DNA from: G020344215 sp039586575
GTDB taxonomy: Bacteria > Gemmatimonadota > Gemmatimonadetes > Palauibacterales > KS3-K002
DNA length: 64,000 bases
Reading direction: 5' to 3'
NCBI GenBank assembly: GCA_039586575.1
Contig: JBDHKD010000002.1
Coordinates: 62,001-126,000, forward strand
Shown: one piece after another, positions 23,858 to 32,263 of the stretch
Numbering within the stretch: the first letter of the stretch is position 1
Layout of the letters: each line of letters begins with the position of its first letter
Notes under the pieces: generated by a model
Told to the model about the DNA's origin: nothing
Seen by the model: the letters and a program-made list of their open reading frames with translations, nothing else
Databases searched by the model: none
Made by a program: the position numbers and the translations under genes

Positions 23858-25503
23858 GCCAGCAGCAGAAGTACGCCGAGCTCTTTGCAGCGGAGGCGCG
23901 CGAGCACCTGGCCGAGATCAGTCGCTCGCTCGTTGCCTTGGAAGAGGAGCCCGAGGAGCAGAGCTCGCTCGACGCCATATTCCGCTCGGTTCACACGATC
24001 AAAGGGATGGCGGCCGCGATGGGCTACGACGTACCGGCGCGACTGTCTCACAATATCGAGTCGGTGCTCGACGAATTGCGTGCGGGGCGCCGTCGGGTCA
24101 GCCCCGCTGTGATCGATTTGCTGCTGGAAAGCTCGGATTCGCTGGAGGCCGCTGTCGAGGCAACGGTCGCCGGTGACGACCCTAAGGATCCAGCGGTCAT
24201 CATCGAGCGGCTCGTGTGGTGGAGACTCGCCGCCGAAGAGCCTGCAGCCGCAGCTCAAGCCGCTCCCGCTCCGGAACCGGGCCCCGCAGCCGCACTAACC
24301 GAACCGCGGCGCGCTGCAACGGTCGCGTCACGCCGGTCGGATTCCAGCCGCTTGCGCGTCGATATCCGGCGGCTGGATGCCCTGATGAATCTGATGGGCG
24401 AGCTGATGATCGTGCGCGGCCACCTCCGAGCCCTGGCCGCTGACCTGGGCGCCGAGCCGCTTCAAGACGCGGTCGAACGGGCCGGCCGGCTCGTTACCGA
24501 GATGCAGGCGCACGTCGTCGAGAGCAGAATGGTGCCGGTCTGGCAGATTTTTGATCGTTTCCCGCGCCTGGTGCGAGACGCTGCGCGAGCTTCGGGCAAG
24601 GAGGTGGAGCTCGAGATCTCGGGCAAGGAGCTCGAGCTCGACCGCTCGTTGCTCGACGCCATCGGTGACCCTCTCGTGCATTTGCTCCGCAATGCGGTCG
24701 ATCATGGAATCGAGCCGCCCGAAGAGCGTGAGCGCGTTGGAAAGCCGAGGGCGGGACGCGTCGAGCTGAAGGCACGGCGCGAGCGTTCCCACGTGATCAT
24801 CGACGTGAGCGACGACGGTCGTGGGATCGACCGCGCCGGTGTGATCGGACGGGCTCGCCGTGAAGGGCTGATCGGGAAAGACGAAGAGCCAAGCGACCAG
24901 GAACTGCTGCGGCTGATGGCTCGGCCGGGATTCACTACGGCCGCTCAGATCACGACCCTTTCCGGTCGCGGGGTCGGCCTCGATGTCGTCGAGAACACGA
25001 TTCGCGGTTTGGGAGGCTCTGTTGCCCTCACGAGCAACATGGGGGTGGGGGCGACCTTCCGCATCGAGCTCCCACTGACCCTCGCCATCGTCCGCGCGCT
25101 CATCGTCGAAGTCGCCGGCCAGGTCTACGCGGTGCCGGCCACGTTTACCCGTGAGAGCTTCGAACTCGACGAGTCCGCCGTCGAAAAGGCGCACGGCCGT
25201 GAGTGGATCCAATGGCAAGGCGAGCGGGTCCCGCTAACCCGCCTGCATAGGCTGTTCGCCGGAAGCGGTGGGCAGGACAACGGCAACGGGTCGTCCACGC
25301 GAGGGGACGGGTATCTGAACCTGGTCGGCCTGGAGTTCGGAGGTTCGCGGCTGGTCGTTGCAGTTGACGCGTTCCTGGGCGAAGAAGAGATCGTGATCAA
25401 GCCATTCGAGCCGCCGCTCGGTTCGGTGCCGGTGTTCTCCGGTGCCATGGTGCGGCCGGACGGCCGACCGGCGCTGGTGCTCGACGTAGGCAATCTGTCG
25501 TGA
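23854..25503 (+). CDS. cheA: Chemotaxis histidine kinase CheA
   Basis: 549 residues, shorter than E. coli CheA (654). P1 (HPt) carries the phosphorylated His47 in VHTIKGMAAAMG. A Pro/Ala linker (about 130-158) replaces a recognisable P2 CheY-docking domain. P3 dimerisation starts near RLRVDIRRLDALMNLMGELM. The P4 ATPase has the N box HLLRNAVDHGIEPPEER, G1 DDGRGI and G2 LSGRGVGLDVV. The CheW-like P5 follows to the end. It phosphorylates CheY and CheB. It overlaps cheY at its start. Confidence 0.97.
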   Translation: MSQQQKYAELFAAEAREHLAEISRSLVALEEEPEEQSSLDAIFRSVHTIKGMAAAMGYDVPARLSHNIESVLDELRAGRRRVSPAVIDLLLESSDSLEAAVEATVAGDDPKDPAVIIERLVWWRLAAEEPAAAAQAAPAPEPGPAAALTEPRRAATVASRRSDSSRLRVDIRRLDALMNLMGELMIVRGHLRALAADLGAEPLQDAVERAGRLVTEMQAHVVESRMVPVWQIFDRFPRLVRDAARASGKEVELEISGKELELDRSLLDAIGDPLVHLLRNAVDHGIEPPEERERVGKPRAGRVELKARRERSHVIIDVSDDGRGIDRAGVIGRARREGLIGKDEEPSDQELLRLMARPGFTTAAQITTLSGRGVGLDVVENTIRGLGGSVALTSNMGVGATFRIELPLTLAIVRALIVEVAGQVYAVPATFTRESFELDESAVEKAHGREWIQWQGERVPLTRLHRLFAGSGGQDNGNGSSTRGDGYLNLVGLEFGGSRLVVAVDAFLGEEEIVIKPFEPPLGSVPVFSGAMVRPDGRPALVLDVGNLS

Positions 25504-25525
25504 GCGATAGCTTCAACCTTCACCG

Positions 25526-26155
25526 GTGACTCGGATGAATCGAACGCGGGAGCTCCGCGACAAGGAGCTAGACGCCCTCAAGGAGATGGCCAACATCGGC
25601 GCCGGTCACGCGGCGACCGCTCTGAGCCAGCTGACCAACCGTCGCATCATGATCGACGTGCCGGATGTGAGGATCTGTACCATCGAGGAAGCTGCGGACA
25701 CCACCGGCAAAGACGGGGGCGTGGTGGCCGCAGTGCTCATGCACGTGCTGGGCGACCTCACAGGCCGGAGCCTGCTCCTGTTCGCGAAGAACTGTGCGCT
25801 GCAGCTGGCCGATTTGCTGTTGAACCGAGAGCCGGGGACGACGAGGGTCTTTGCAGAGCTGGAGCAGTCGTCGATCAAGGAAACGGCGAACATTCTGACC
25901 GGGGCCTACCTCAACGGCCTGTCAGACATGCTGGGTCTGATGCTGATTCCCTCCGTTCCGAGTCTGGCCATCGATCTGAGTACCGCGGTACTCTCGACGA
26001 CATACCTGAACTTCGCCTATGAGGAAGGTCAGGTCATCGTCCTCGACACGCGCTTCCGGTTTGAACCAGGCGATGCCGGCATGTCGGGCCACTTCGTTCT
26101 GTTGCCGGACCCGGCGAGTCTGGAAGTGATAATCAAAGCTGCTCGATTGGCGTAG
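25526..26155 (+). CDS. cheC: CheC-type CheY-P phosphatase
   Basis: 209 residues (GTG 25526; ATG 25535 is equally possible, neither has a good Shine-Dalgarno). Two phosphatase consensus sites (D/S)-x3-E-x2-N are both intact: D-ALK-E-MA-N in the first half and S-SIK-E-TA-N in the second, the latter followed 23 residues on by Pro. This is the CheC/FliY pattern. CheC dephosphorylates CheY-P and partners with CheD, which is encoded later in the same cluster (35852). It starts 22 bases after cheA and ends three bases before the TPR gene. Confidence 0.9.
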   Translation: MTRMNRTRELRDKELDALKEMANIGAGHAATALSQLTNRRIMIDVPDVRICTIEEAADTTGKDGGVVAAVLMHVLGDLTGRSLLLFAKNCALQLADLLLNREPGTTRVFAELEQSSIKETANILTGAYLNGLSDMLGLMLIPSVPSLAIDLSTAVLSTTYLNFAYEEGQVIVLDTRFRFEPGDAGMSGHFVLLPDPASLEVIIKAARLA

Positions 26156-26158
26156 CGA

Positions 26159-28858
26159 ATGACTGCGACGGTTCACTCTGAGGGCGATCTACGAGTCCTC
26201 CGGGCACTGGCGAAGCGGATCGACCCCGGGGACGCGGGGGCATACAACAACCTCGGTGTGGTCTACTATCAGAAGGGACTGTTCGAGGAGGCGATAGAGC
26301 AATTCAGACATGCGCTGGCCATCGACGGCAAGATGGAAGTCGCACGCCGCAACTTGGATATCGCCTACCACCAGACCGGCTACTACGACCGTCGCATCAC
26401 CGAGCTCATCGCCCGGCTGCGAGCCAAACAAGACGACAGCGACGCTCGTTTCGCGTTGGCTGAAGCCTATTTCAACACGGGTCGCTACGACGAGGCGGTC
26501 GTCCAGTACGAAAAGCTGGTCGCCAGGAGTCCCGGCAACGTCCGTGTGCTGATCAAGCTGGGCAGCGCCGAGAAACTGCGCGGCGAGCTCAAGCGAGCGA
26601 TCGAAGTGTTCGAGCGGGCTCGTGAGCTCGATCCCGATAACCCCTTCATCTACCAGGCCCTCGGCGAGATCCTCTACAACCAGGGGATGAACGAGGAGTC
26701 CATCGCTCACCTGCGTAAAGCACTAAAGCTGAATCCGTCGGTCGCCGAGGTCCACCACCTCCTGAGCTTCGTGTATGGCGATATCGGCGAGGCGGAAAAC
26801 GCCGCCCAGCACGCGGAGCGGGCGGCAGAGCTCAACCCGGCAGCGACGAAAGCGCAAGCGAACCTCTCGCTCGATCGCTACAGCTCAGCCCGCTACACCG
26901 AGCTCACAGGGAAGACCGCCACTCCGTCGGTCGACGGACAGAAGGCGTTCGCACACTACACGCTGGGCATCGCCTTCCGGGCGCGTGGCCTCTACGAGGA
27001 GGCGCGGCAGGAGTTCACCCGCGGGCGCGAAGCCGGCGAGGACCCAACGCTTCTTGACCAAGCGGAAGCGGAGCTCGCGTTGCTCGAGGGTGACGCCAAG
27101 GGTGCTCTGACGCGATACGACGCGCTCCTCTCCAAGATGAGCGACAGCCCCAAGGTATGGAACGAAAGAGGCGTCACGCTGCACCAGGTAGGGAATCTCG
27201 AGGAAGCCGAGGAGAGCTACCGCAAAGCCCTGGAGATCGATGGCGACTACGCCGTCGCCTGGAACAACATCGGCGTGCTGAGCGCGCACCGCCAGAGAGT
27301 CGAAGACGCGGAGGATGCCTTCCACCGCGCGCTCGCAGCGCAGCCGGGTCTGGATGACGCGCGCCTCAACCTCGGGTTGCTGTGGTTCCACGGAGGTAGA
27401 CACGAGCCCAGTCTACAGCTCTATCGTGAGCTACTGAAGGCCGACTCGGGTCGAGCGGACGCGTGGACTGGCTTGGGTACGGCCATGATGGAGATGGACC
27501 GCCTGATCGAGGCACGCAACGCGTTCGCGCGTGCCGTTGAGGCGAATCCGAACTTCCCGCCGGCACGCTACAACCTGAGCTTCGTCCTGGCGCGGCTCGG
27601 CGAGCACGAGGCGGCGTTGCGGGAGACCAAGATCGCCCTGGAGCTCGATCCGTACTATACGGCACCACGCTACAAGCTGTCCATCGACCTTCAGTACGAG
27701 TGCGGCGAGGTCTGGGCGCCGGAATTGGCGGCACCGGAACGCCTGGAACCGAAGGGCGAAGGCGTTCGCGACTTCCGATTCGACCCGGCAGAGCTGAGAA
27801 CGGCGTTCGAGGAGCTCGAGGGGCCGCGACCGGTAGAGGAAGCCCTCGTGGCGACCGAGTCCTTCGACTTGGCTCGTGATCATCTGGCGAACGGACTGTA
27901 CGAGCGTGCGCTGGCCGAGGCCGTACGCGTAGTGCGCAACGGCGGTGACGCGGCCGAGGGCGCTCTCGTCATCGCTAAGATCTTCATGGAGCGGGGGCTC
28001 TACGGCGAGGCGCTGGAGCGGTACCAGGAAGCGCGGGCGCTACGGCCCGGCGATCCGGAGGCGCTGGCTGGCGTCACAGGCTGTCTCCTACAGCTCGATC
28101 GCGTCGACGAAGCGCAGCGGGTAGCCGAGGAATTGCAGCCGATCGCCGGTCACGACGTCAGAAACCTCTTGATGGTCGGCGAGGCGCTGTTCCGATCCGG
28201 CGAAGCGCGGCGGGCCATGGAGGTTCTCGACCTGGCAGCTCAGGTGGCGCCCGAAGACCCGGTCGTCTACCGCCATGTCGCCCGGGCCGCTCTCGCCGTC
28301 GGCAATCGCCGACGTGCTCGGGAACTCTATCGCAAGGCGATCATCGAGGATCCGGAGTTCACGGCGGCTCGCGTCGAGCTTGGACGGATCCTTCTCGAAG
28401 AAGGTGCGTACAGTGAAGCAGAGGGGGAGATCCGCCAGGCGCTGGAGCTGATGCCGACGTACGCCGAGGCGAATCTCGTACTCGCCGAGCTGCTCAGCCG
28501 ACAGAGCCGCGCCCGCGAGTCGGTGGGCATGCTCGTCGAGTTCTTGGAGACTGAGCCGTACAATCTCGACGCCCTGGTGCTGCTAGGCGAAGCACTGCTG
28601 CGAGACGGCCGACGCCGCGATGCTGAGCAGGCGCTGTCTCGGGTGGTTCGCTTCGATCCGGAACGCCCGCAGGCGCTCTTCCGGCTCGGGGAGCTGTCGG
28701 CCGAGTCGGGTCGCTACCGGGAAGCTCTCAGCTACTGGCGCAGGCTCATCGAGTCGGCTCCCGACAGCGAGTATGCGGAGCGTGCGCGGGTCCAGGCGCG
28801 CGTCGCTCTGGGTATGGGTAGTGCGTTCGAAGGCCAAGTGGCGGGGAGCGGTGCCTGA
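26159..28858 (+). CDS. Very large TPR-repeat protein
   Basis: 899 residues made almost entirely of tetratricopeptide repeats (for example AYNNLGVVYYQKGLFEEAIEQ, DARFALAEAYFNTGRYDEAVV, VWNERGVTLHQVGNLEEAEE), about 20 in total, broken by a less regular segment around 515-560. There is no signal peptide, membrane segment or enzymatic motif, so it is probably a cytoplasmic scaffold. It lies between cheC and the first PATAN-TPR gene, whose start overlaps its stop. It probably holds together components of the pathway; partners are unknown. Confidence 0.85.
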   Translation: MTATVHSEGDLRVLRALAKRIDPGDAGAYNNLGVVYYQKGLFEEAIEQFRHALAIDGKMEVARRNLDIAYHQTGYYDRRITELIARLRAKQDDSDARFALAEAYFNTGRYDEAVVQYEKLVARSPGNVRVLIKLGSAEKLRGELKRAIEVFERARELDPDNPFIYQALGEILYNQGMNEESIAHLRKALKLNPSVAEVHHLLSFVYGDIGEAENAAQHAERAAELNPAATKAQANLSLDRYSSARYTELTGKTATPSVDGQKAFAHYTLGIAFRARGLYEEARQEFTRGREAGEDPTLLDQAEAELALLEGDAKGALTRYDALLSKMSDSPKVWNERGVTLHQVGNLEEAEESYRKALEIDGDYAVAWNNIGVLSAHRQRVEDAEDAFHRALAAQPGLDDARLNLGLLWFHGGRHEPSLQLYRELLKADSGRADAWTGLGTAMMEMDRLIEARNAFARAVEANPNFPPARYNLSFVLARLGEHEAALRETKIALELDPYYTAPRYKLSIDLQYECGEVWAPELAAPERLEPKGEGVRDFRFDPAELRTAFEELEGPRPVEEALVATESFDLARDHLANGLYERALAEAVRVVRNGGDAAEGALVIAKIFMERGLYGEALERYQEARALRPGDPEALAGVTGCLLQLDRVDEAQRVAEELQPIAGHDVRNLLMVGEALFRSGEARRAMEVLDLAAQVAPEDPVVYRHVARAALAVGNRRRARELYRKAIIEDPEFTAARVELGRILLEEGAYSEAEGEIRQALELMPTYAEANLVLAELLSRQSRARESVGMLVEFLETEPYNLDALVLLGEALLRDGRRRDAEQALSRVVRFDPERPQALFRLGELSAESGRYREALSYWRRLIESAPDSEYAERARVQARVALGMGSAFEGQVAGSGA

Positions 28859-29991
28859 TGCCGATCGAAGGCTCTCTGCGTGAATTCGCGCTGACCGACA
28901 TCTTCCAGCTGCTCCACCTGTCACGGAAGACGGGCGAGCTCAGGATCGTGCGCGAGCCTTCGGGATCCAATGCGGTAGTGATATTCAACGGCGGCGCCGT
29001 GGTAGGCGCGAACGTCGATGAGGCAACCCCGCGTCTCGGCTACATGTTGCTCAACGCGGGCAAGATCACGGAGGCGGACCTTCATCGGGCTGACCAGCTT
29101 CATTCCGAAGATCGCAGTCGACCCTGGAGTGAGATCATCCGGTCGCTTCAAGTGGTGGAGCAGGGCGAAATGGAGCGGTACGTCAAGATCCAGGTCGAAG
29201 AATTCGCGTACGAGATCCTGGGCTGGCGCGATGGCAAGTTCTCCTTCGGAGAACGCGACGTAGAGGACTCGGAGTGCGTCACCTGGATCCCGGTCGAATC
29301 GCTGCTGATGGAGGGGGCTCGCCGTGCAGACGAGTTGTCGGCGCTGGCCACGACGATCGAGAGCCCCCGAGCGGTGCCGCGACTCTCGGAGACGGCGGAC
29401 GAAGGCAGCGTTCTCGACCTGACGCCCGAGGAGTGGGAGATACTGGGGCGGATCGATGGTGCGAGCGATGTGAAGTCTATTGCCTGGACGATGGGTCGCA
29501 CCGAGGTCGAGGTCAGCAAGACCATCTCCAAGCTCAAGGATCTCGGACTGATCGAGATTGGTGCAGAAGAAGAGATCGCCCGCACCAGACCGCCGCACGA
29601 GATGTCGCTCGACCAGGCCGAGGACCTGCTTGAGCACGGTGAGGTTCCTGAAGCGCGACGCCGGATCGAATCGGTGCTCAAGAGACACCCCGAGGAACCG
29701 CGGGCCCATCTCCTCCGGGCACGGGCTCTGGAGCGGTGGGGCGATTGGCTCGGTGCAACGGAGGCCTACGAGAAGACATTGAGCATCGATCCGCTGGCTG
29801 CCGAGGCCCGCCAACGTCTGGGTCTGGTTCGTCTGAAGCTCGGGGACATTGAGGGCGCCGCACGTGAGTGGAGCACGTACCTGCGAATGGCGCCGGAGGC
29901 GATCGATCGGCCGCGGGTGGAGCGGGCGATCGATGCCGTGCGTGAATTGAAGGTCATACTCAGCGAATTCGATGGCCGAGAAACCACGTAG
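28858..29991 (+). CDS. PATAN (DUF4388)-winged helix-TPR protein
   Basis: 377 residues in three parts. Residues 1-110 are a PATAN/DUF4388 domain (IEGSLREFALTDIFQLLHLSRKTGELRI, then FNGGAVVGANV). Residues 180-230 look like a winged helix (LDLTPEEWEILGRIDG, VSKTISKLKDLGLIEIG). Residues 240-345 hold about three TPR units. PATAN domains occur in bacterial signalling proteins linked to MglA-type GTPases and response regulators. It shares this architecture with the protein at 33431. It overlaps the previous gene by one base and the next by 20. Confidence 0.85.
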   Translation: MPIEGSLREFALTDIFQLLHLSRKTGELRIVREPSGSNAVVIFNGGAVVGANVDEATPRLGYMLLNAGKITEADLHRADQLHSEDRSRPWSEIIRSLQVVEQGEMERYVKIQVEEFAYEILGWRDGKFSFGERDVEDSECVTWIPVESLLMEGARRADELSALATTIESPRAVPRLSETADEGSVLDLTPEEWEILGRIDGASDVKSIAWTMGRTEVEVSKTISKLKDLGLIEIGAEEEIARTRPPHEMSLDQAEDLLEHGEVPEARRRIESVLKRHPEEPRAHLLRARALERWGDWLGATEAYEKTLSIDPLAAEARQRLGLVRLKLGDIEGAAREWSTYLRMAPEAIDRPRVERAIDAVRELKVILSEFDGRETT

Positions 29992-30796
29992 GTCGCTGCA
30001 GGAACTCAGCGCCGAGGTCGCTACGAATCCGAACTCGACCGCATTCGTCGAGCTCGCCGCCGCCTATCGTGAACGTGGCGACACCGAACGCGCGCTGCGG
30101 CTTTGCCTGCGCGGTATCCAACGGCACCCCACACACGTCGGTGCGCACTTCGAGCTCGGTCTCATCTATGAGGCACACGGGGACCGTGAGCTGGCCTTGG
30201 ACGAATGGGGCATCGTCCGCCAATTGGCTCCCGACCATCTGCCATCGCGGCTGGCGTTGGTCCGCCTCTACCTGGATGAGCAGCGGCTGGAAGACGCCGA
30301 GATCGAGCTACAGGCGGCTCAGACGCTTGCACCGGGCGACACGACGGTCACCCGGCTGAGAGAGCAGGTCGAGAACACCCGTCGCGACAGGACGGCCGCC
30401 GCGGTCGCCGACAGCGCGGTGGGCAGACCGGCGGCTGGCCTCTTCGCAGAGCTGGAAGAGGGACAGACCGGCACGCTGGGCGTAATGCTCGTTAGCGGAG
30501 ACGGCCGGGTTATCGAGGGCCGGATGACTCGGCGGGGCGTCGAGTCGGATCGAATGCTGGGGGTGACGCTCAACGGCGCCAAGGCGGAGGCGATGCGAGT
30601 CGCCTCGCACCTGGGGCTGGGCGAACTACTGGGCATGGTGATCGAGAGCTCGGCCGCTCGGCTCACTGTGTGTCCGATCGATAATGGGATCGTGGTAGTA
30701 GCGACACGGGCCGACATTCCGGCCGGTCAAGCGGCGCGTGTTGTTCAGCGGGCGCGTGATCTTGCCCGGCCGCACCTCGACGACGGAAGACGATGA
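29972..30796 (+). CDS. TPR-roadblock/LC7 fusion protein
   Basis: 274 residues. The N-terminal 135 are TPR repeats (AFVELAAAYRERGDTERALRLC, AHFELGLIYEAHGDRELALDEW). The C-terminal 120 fit a roadblock/LC7 fold, with LGVMLVSGDGRVIEGRM as first strands, a helix GAKAEAMRVASHLGLGELLGMV and a strand GIVVVATR. Roadblock proteins such as MglB are GTPase-activating or docking partners of MglA. A TPR fusion would tether that activity to the scaffold. The next two genes are stand-alone roadblock proteins and the one after is MglA-like. Confidence 0.75.
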   Translation: MAEKPRRSLQELSAEVATNPNSTAFVELAAAYRERGDTERALRLCLRGIQRHPTHVGAHFELGLIYEAHGDRELALDEWGIVRQLAPDHLPSRLALVRLYLDEQRLEDAEIELQAAQTLAPGDTTVTRLREQVENTRRDRTAAAVADSAVGRPAAGLFAELEEGQTGTLGVMLVSGDGRVIEGRMTRRGVESDRMLGVTLNGAKAEAMRVASHLGLGELLGMVIESSAARLTVCPIDNGIVVVATRADIPAGQAARVVQRARDLARPHLDDGRR

Positions 30797-31149
30797 GGAC
30801 TCCGTACGAGCGGCTGCTGGCTCAGGTGATGAGAATGCCGGGCGTGCGTGGCGCCTTGGTGGTCGCTGTGCGCGATGGTCTCGTTGTCGACGGCCGAGTC
30901 CATGTCGGGGTGGAGGGCGACGCGGTGGCGGCTCTGGCAGCCTCCCTGTATCGCCGCGCCTGTCGGGCGACCGGCGCCACCAACGGGAAGGAGCGATTCG
31001 TCGAGTTGGAGGCTGAAAACGGCCGGATCATGATTGCGGGCATGAACGACCTCGCCTTGATGGCGGTCCTCGATCGCAGGGCCAACACCGGCCAGGCTCG
31101 GCTGGCCGTGCGCCGTGCCGCCGAGGAACTTGCCGCCATGGAAGGATAG
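30793..31149 (+). CDS. Roadblock/LC7 domain protein (MglB-like)
   Basis: 118 residues, one domain. The pattern is helix YERLLAQVMRMPGV, strands GALVVAVRDGLVVDG, a long helix AVAALAASLYRRACRAT, then strands RFVELEAENGRIMIAGMNDLALMAVL and a final helix. This is the canonical roadblock layout and length. It probably dimerises and may act on the MglA-like GTPase two genes on. Its start overlaps the previous gene by four bases. Confidence 0.82.
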   Translation: MRTPYERLLAQVMRMPGVRGALVVAVRDGLVVDGRVHVGVEGDAVAALAASLYRRACRATGATNGKERFVELEAENGRIMIAGMNDLALMAVLDRRANTGQARLAVRRAAEELAAMEG

Positions 31150-31154
31150 ACGAC

Positions 31155-31643
31155 GTGAACCGCCTGGACCTGAGCAGCATCCAGGACGCCTTCGCGGGCC
31201 CGTTGGAAGAGTTCGTGCGCGAATCTGGCGCGCGGCTGGCCGTGTTGATCAATCGCAGCGGTCAGGTGCTCGCTCAACACGGCTTTGACAAGGTCTTCGA
31301 CCTGGTCGGTGTCGCGTCCCTTGCCGCCGGCATCAACGCCTCCAGCCGGGCCCTCGCCAATCAACTCGGCGAGGAACGGTTCGAGCATCTACACCATGCC
31401 GGTACGGCGCGGCAACTGTTTCTGGCCCACTTCGACTCGGCTGTGGGCCAACTGATGTTGGTCACGGTCTTCGACGAACGTTCTTCGATAGGCCTGGTGC
31501 GCCTATTCTTCGAGCGCTTCGTAATCGGGATTCGCAACCTGCCTTCGATGGATGCTGGGCGCACCACGGTGACGGCGGCGGATTTCGAGGCGGACCTCGA
31601 AACGAGTCTCGATCGGTTCTTCCAAGATCTGATAGGCGGCTAA
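31155..31643 (+). CDS. Second roadblock/LC7-like protein
   Basis: 162 residues. A roadblock core (about 15-125) has SGARLAVLINRSGQVLAQHGF as first strand pair, the helix VASLAAGINASSRALANQLG, and strands containing LFLAHFDSAVGQLMLVTVF. A C-terminal extension of about 35 residues ends in FEADLETSLDRFFQDLIGG. It lies directly before the MglA-like gene with two bases between, the position and size expected of an MglB-type partner. Confidence 0.8.
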   Translation: MNRLDLSSIQDAFAGPLEEFVRESGARLAVLINRSGQVLAQHGFDKVFDLVGVASLAAGINASSRALANQLGEERFEHLHHAGTARQLFLAHFDSAVGQLMLVTVFDERSSIGLVRLFFERFVIGIRNLPSMDAGRTTVTAADFEADLETSLDRFFQDLIGG

Positions 31644-31645
31644 AG

Positions 31646-32263
31646 ATGTCGCTCGTCAACTACGCAACACGAGAGATCACCTGCAAGATCGTCTATTATG
31701 GCCCTGGACGGTCGGGCAAGACTACAAACCTGCAGTATATCCACAGTCGCGTTCCCTGGGATCGCAAGGGCGAGATGGTGTCGTTGGCGACGGAGGCGGA
31801 CAGGACGCTGTTCTTCGACTTCCTGCCGCTCGAGCTCGGGCAGATCTCCGGGTTCACTACACGTTTCCAGCTCTACACAGTGCCCGGACAGGTGTACTAC
31901 AATGCTACCCGCAAGCTCGTGCTGCAGGGTGCGGATGGTGTCGTATTCGTGGCGGACAGCCAGAAGTCGCAGCTGGACTCGGACATCGAATCTTTCCGCA
32001 ACTTGCACGAAAACCTGCTCGAGCACGGGATCGATATCCGGGACATACCGGTTATCATCCAGTATAACAAGCGCGACTTGCCTAACGTCTTCAGCATTGA
32101 GCAGTTGGAGGAAGAGCTGAACTTCCGCAACGTGCCCAGCCACCCGGCGTCGGCCCTTCTCGGCGAAGGTGTTTTCGACACGTTGAGGTCGGCCAGCGAG
32201 GCCGTGCTCAAGAAGTTGGCGAGGAAGTTGGAGACTCCCATCAAAAATGCTGCAGGAGACTGA
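31646..32263 (+). CDS. mglA: MglA-family small Ras-like GTPase
   Basis: 205 residues, the size of Myxococcus xanthus MglA, and very similar to it from the first residues (NYATREITCKIVYYGPGRSGKTTNLQYI). The P-loop is G19-PGRSGKT. The switch region reads TEADRTLFFDFLP, followed by FQLYTVPGQVYYNATRKL, DGVVFVADSQ and the guanine motif QYNKRDLP. MglA sets leading-pole polarity and controls gliding and type IV pilus motility; here it is surrounded by roadblock and Che genes. Its stop overlaps the DnaA-like gene by one base. Confidence 0.95.
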   Translation: MSLVNYATREITCKIVYYGPGRSGKTTNLQYIHSRVPWDRKGEMVSLATEADRTLFFDFLPLELGQISGFTTRFQLYTVPGQVYYNATRKLVLQGADGVVFVADSQKSQLDSDIESFRNLHENLLEHGIDIRDIPVIIQYNKRDLPNVFSIEQLEEELNFRNVPSHPASALLGEGVFDTLRSASEAVLKKLARKLETPIKNAAGD

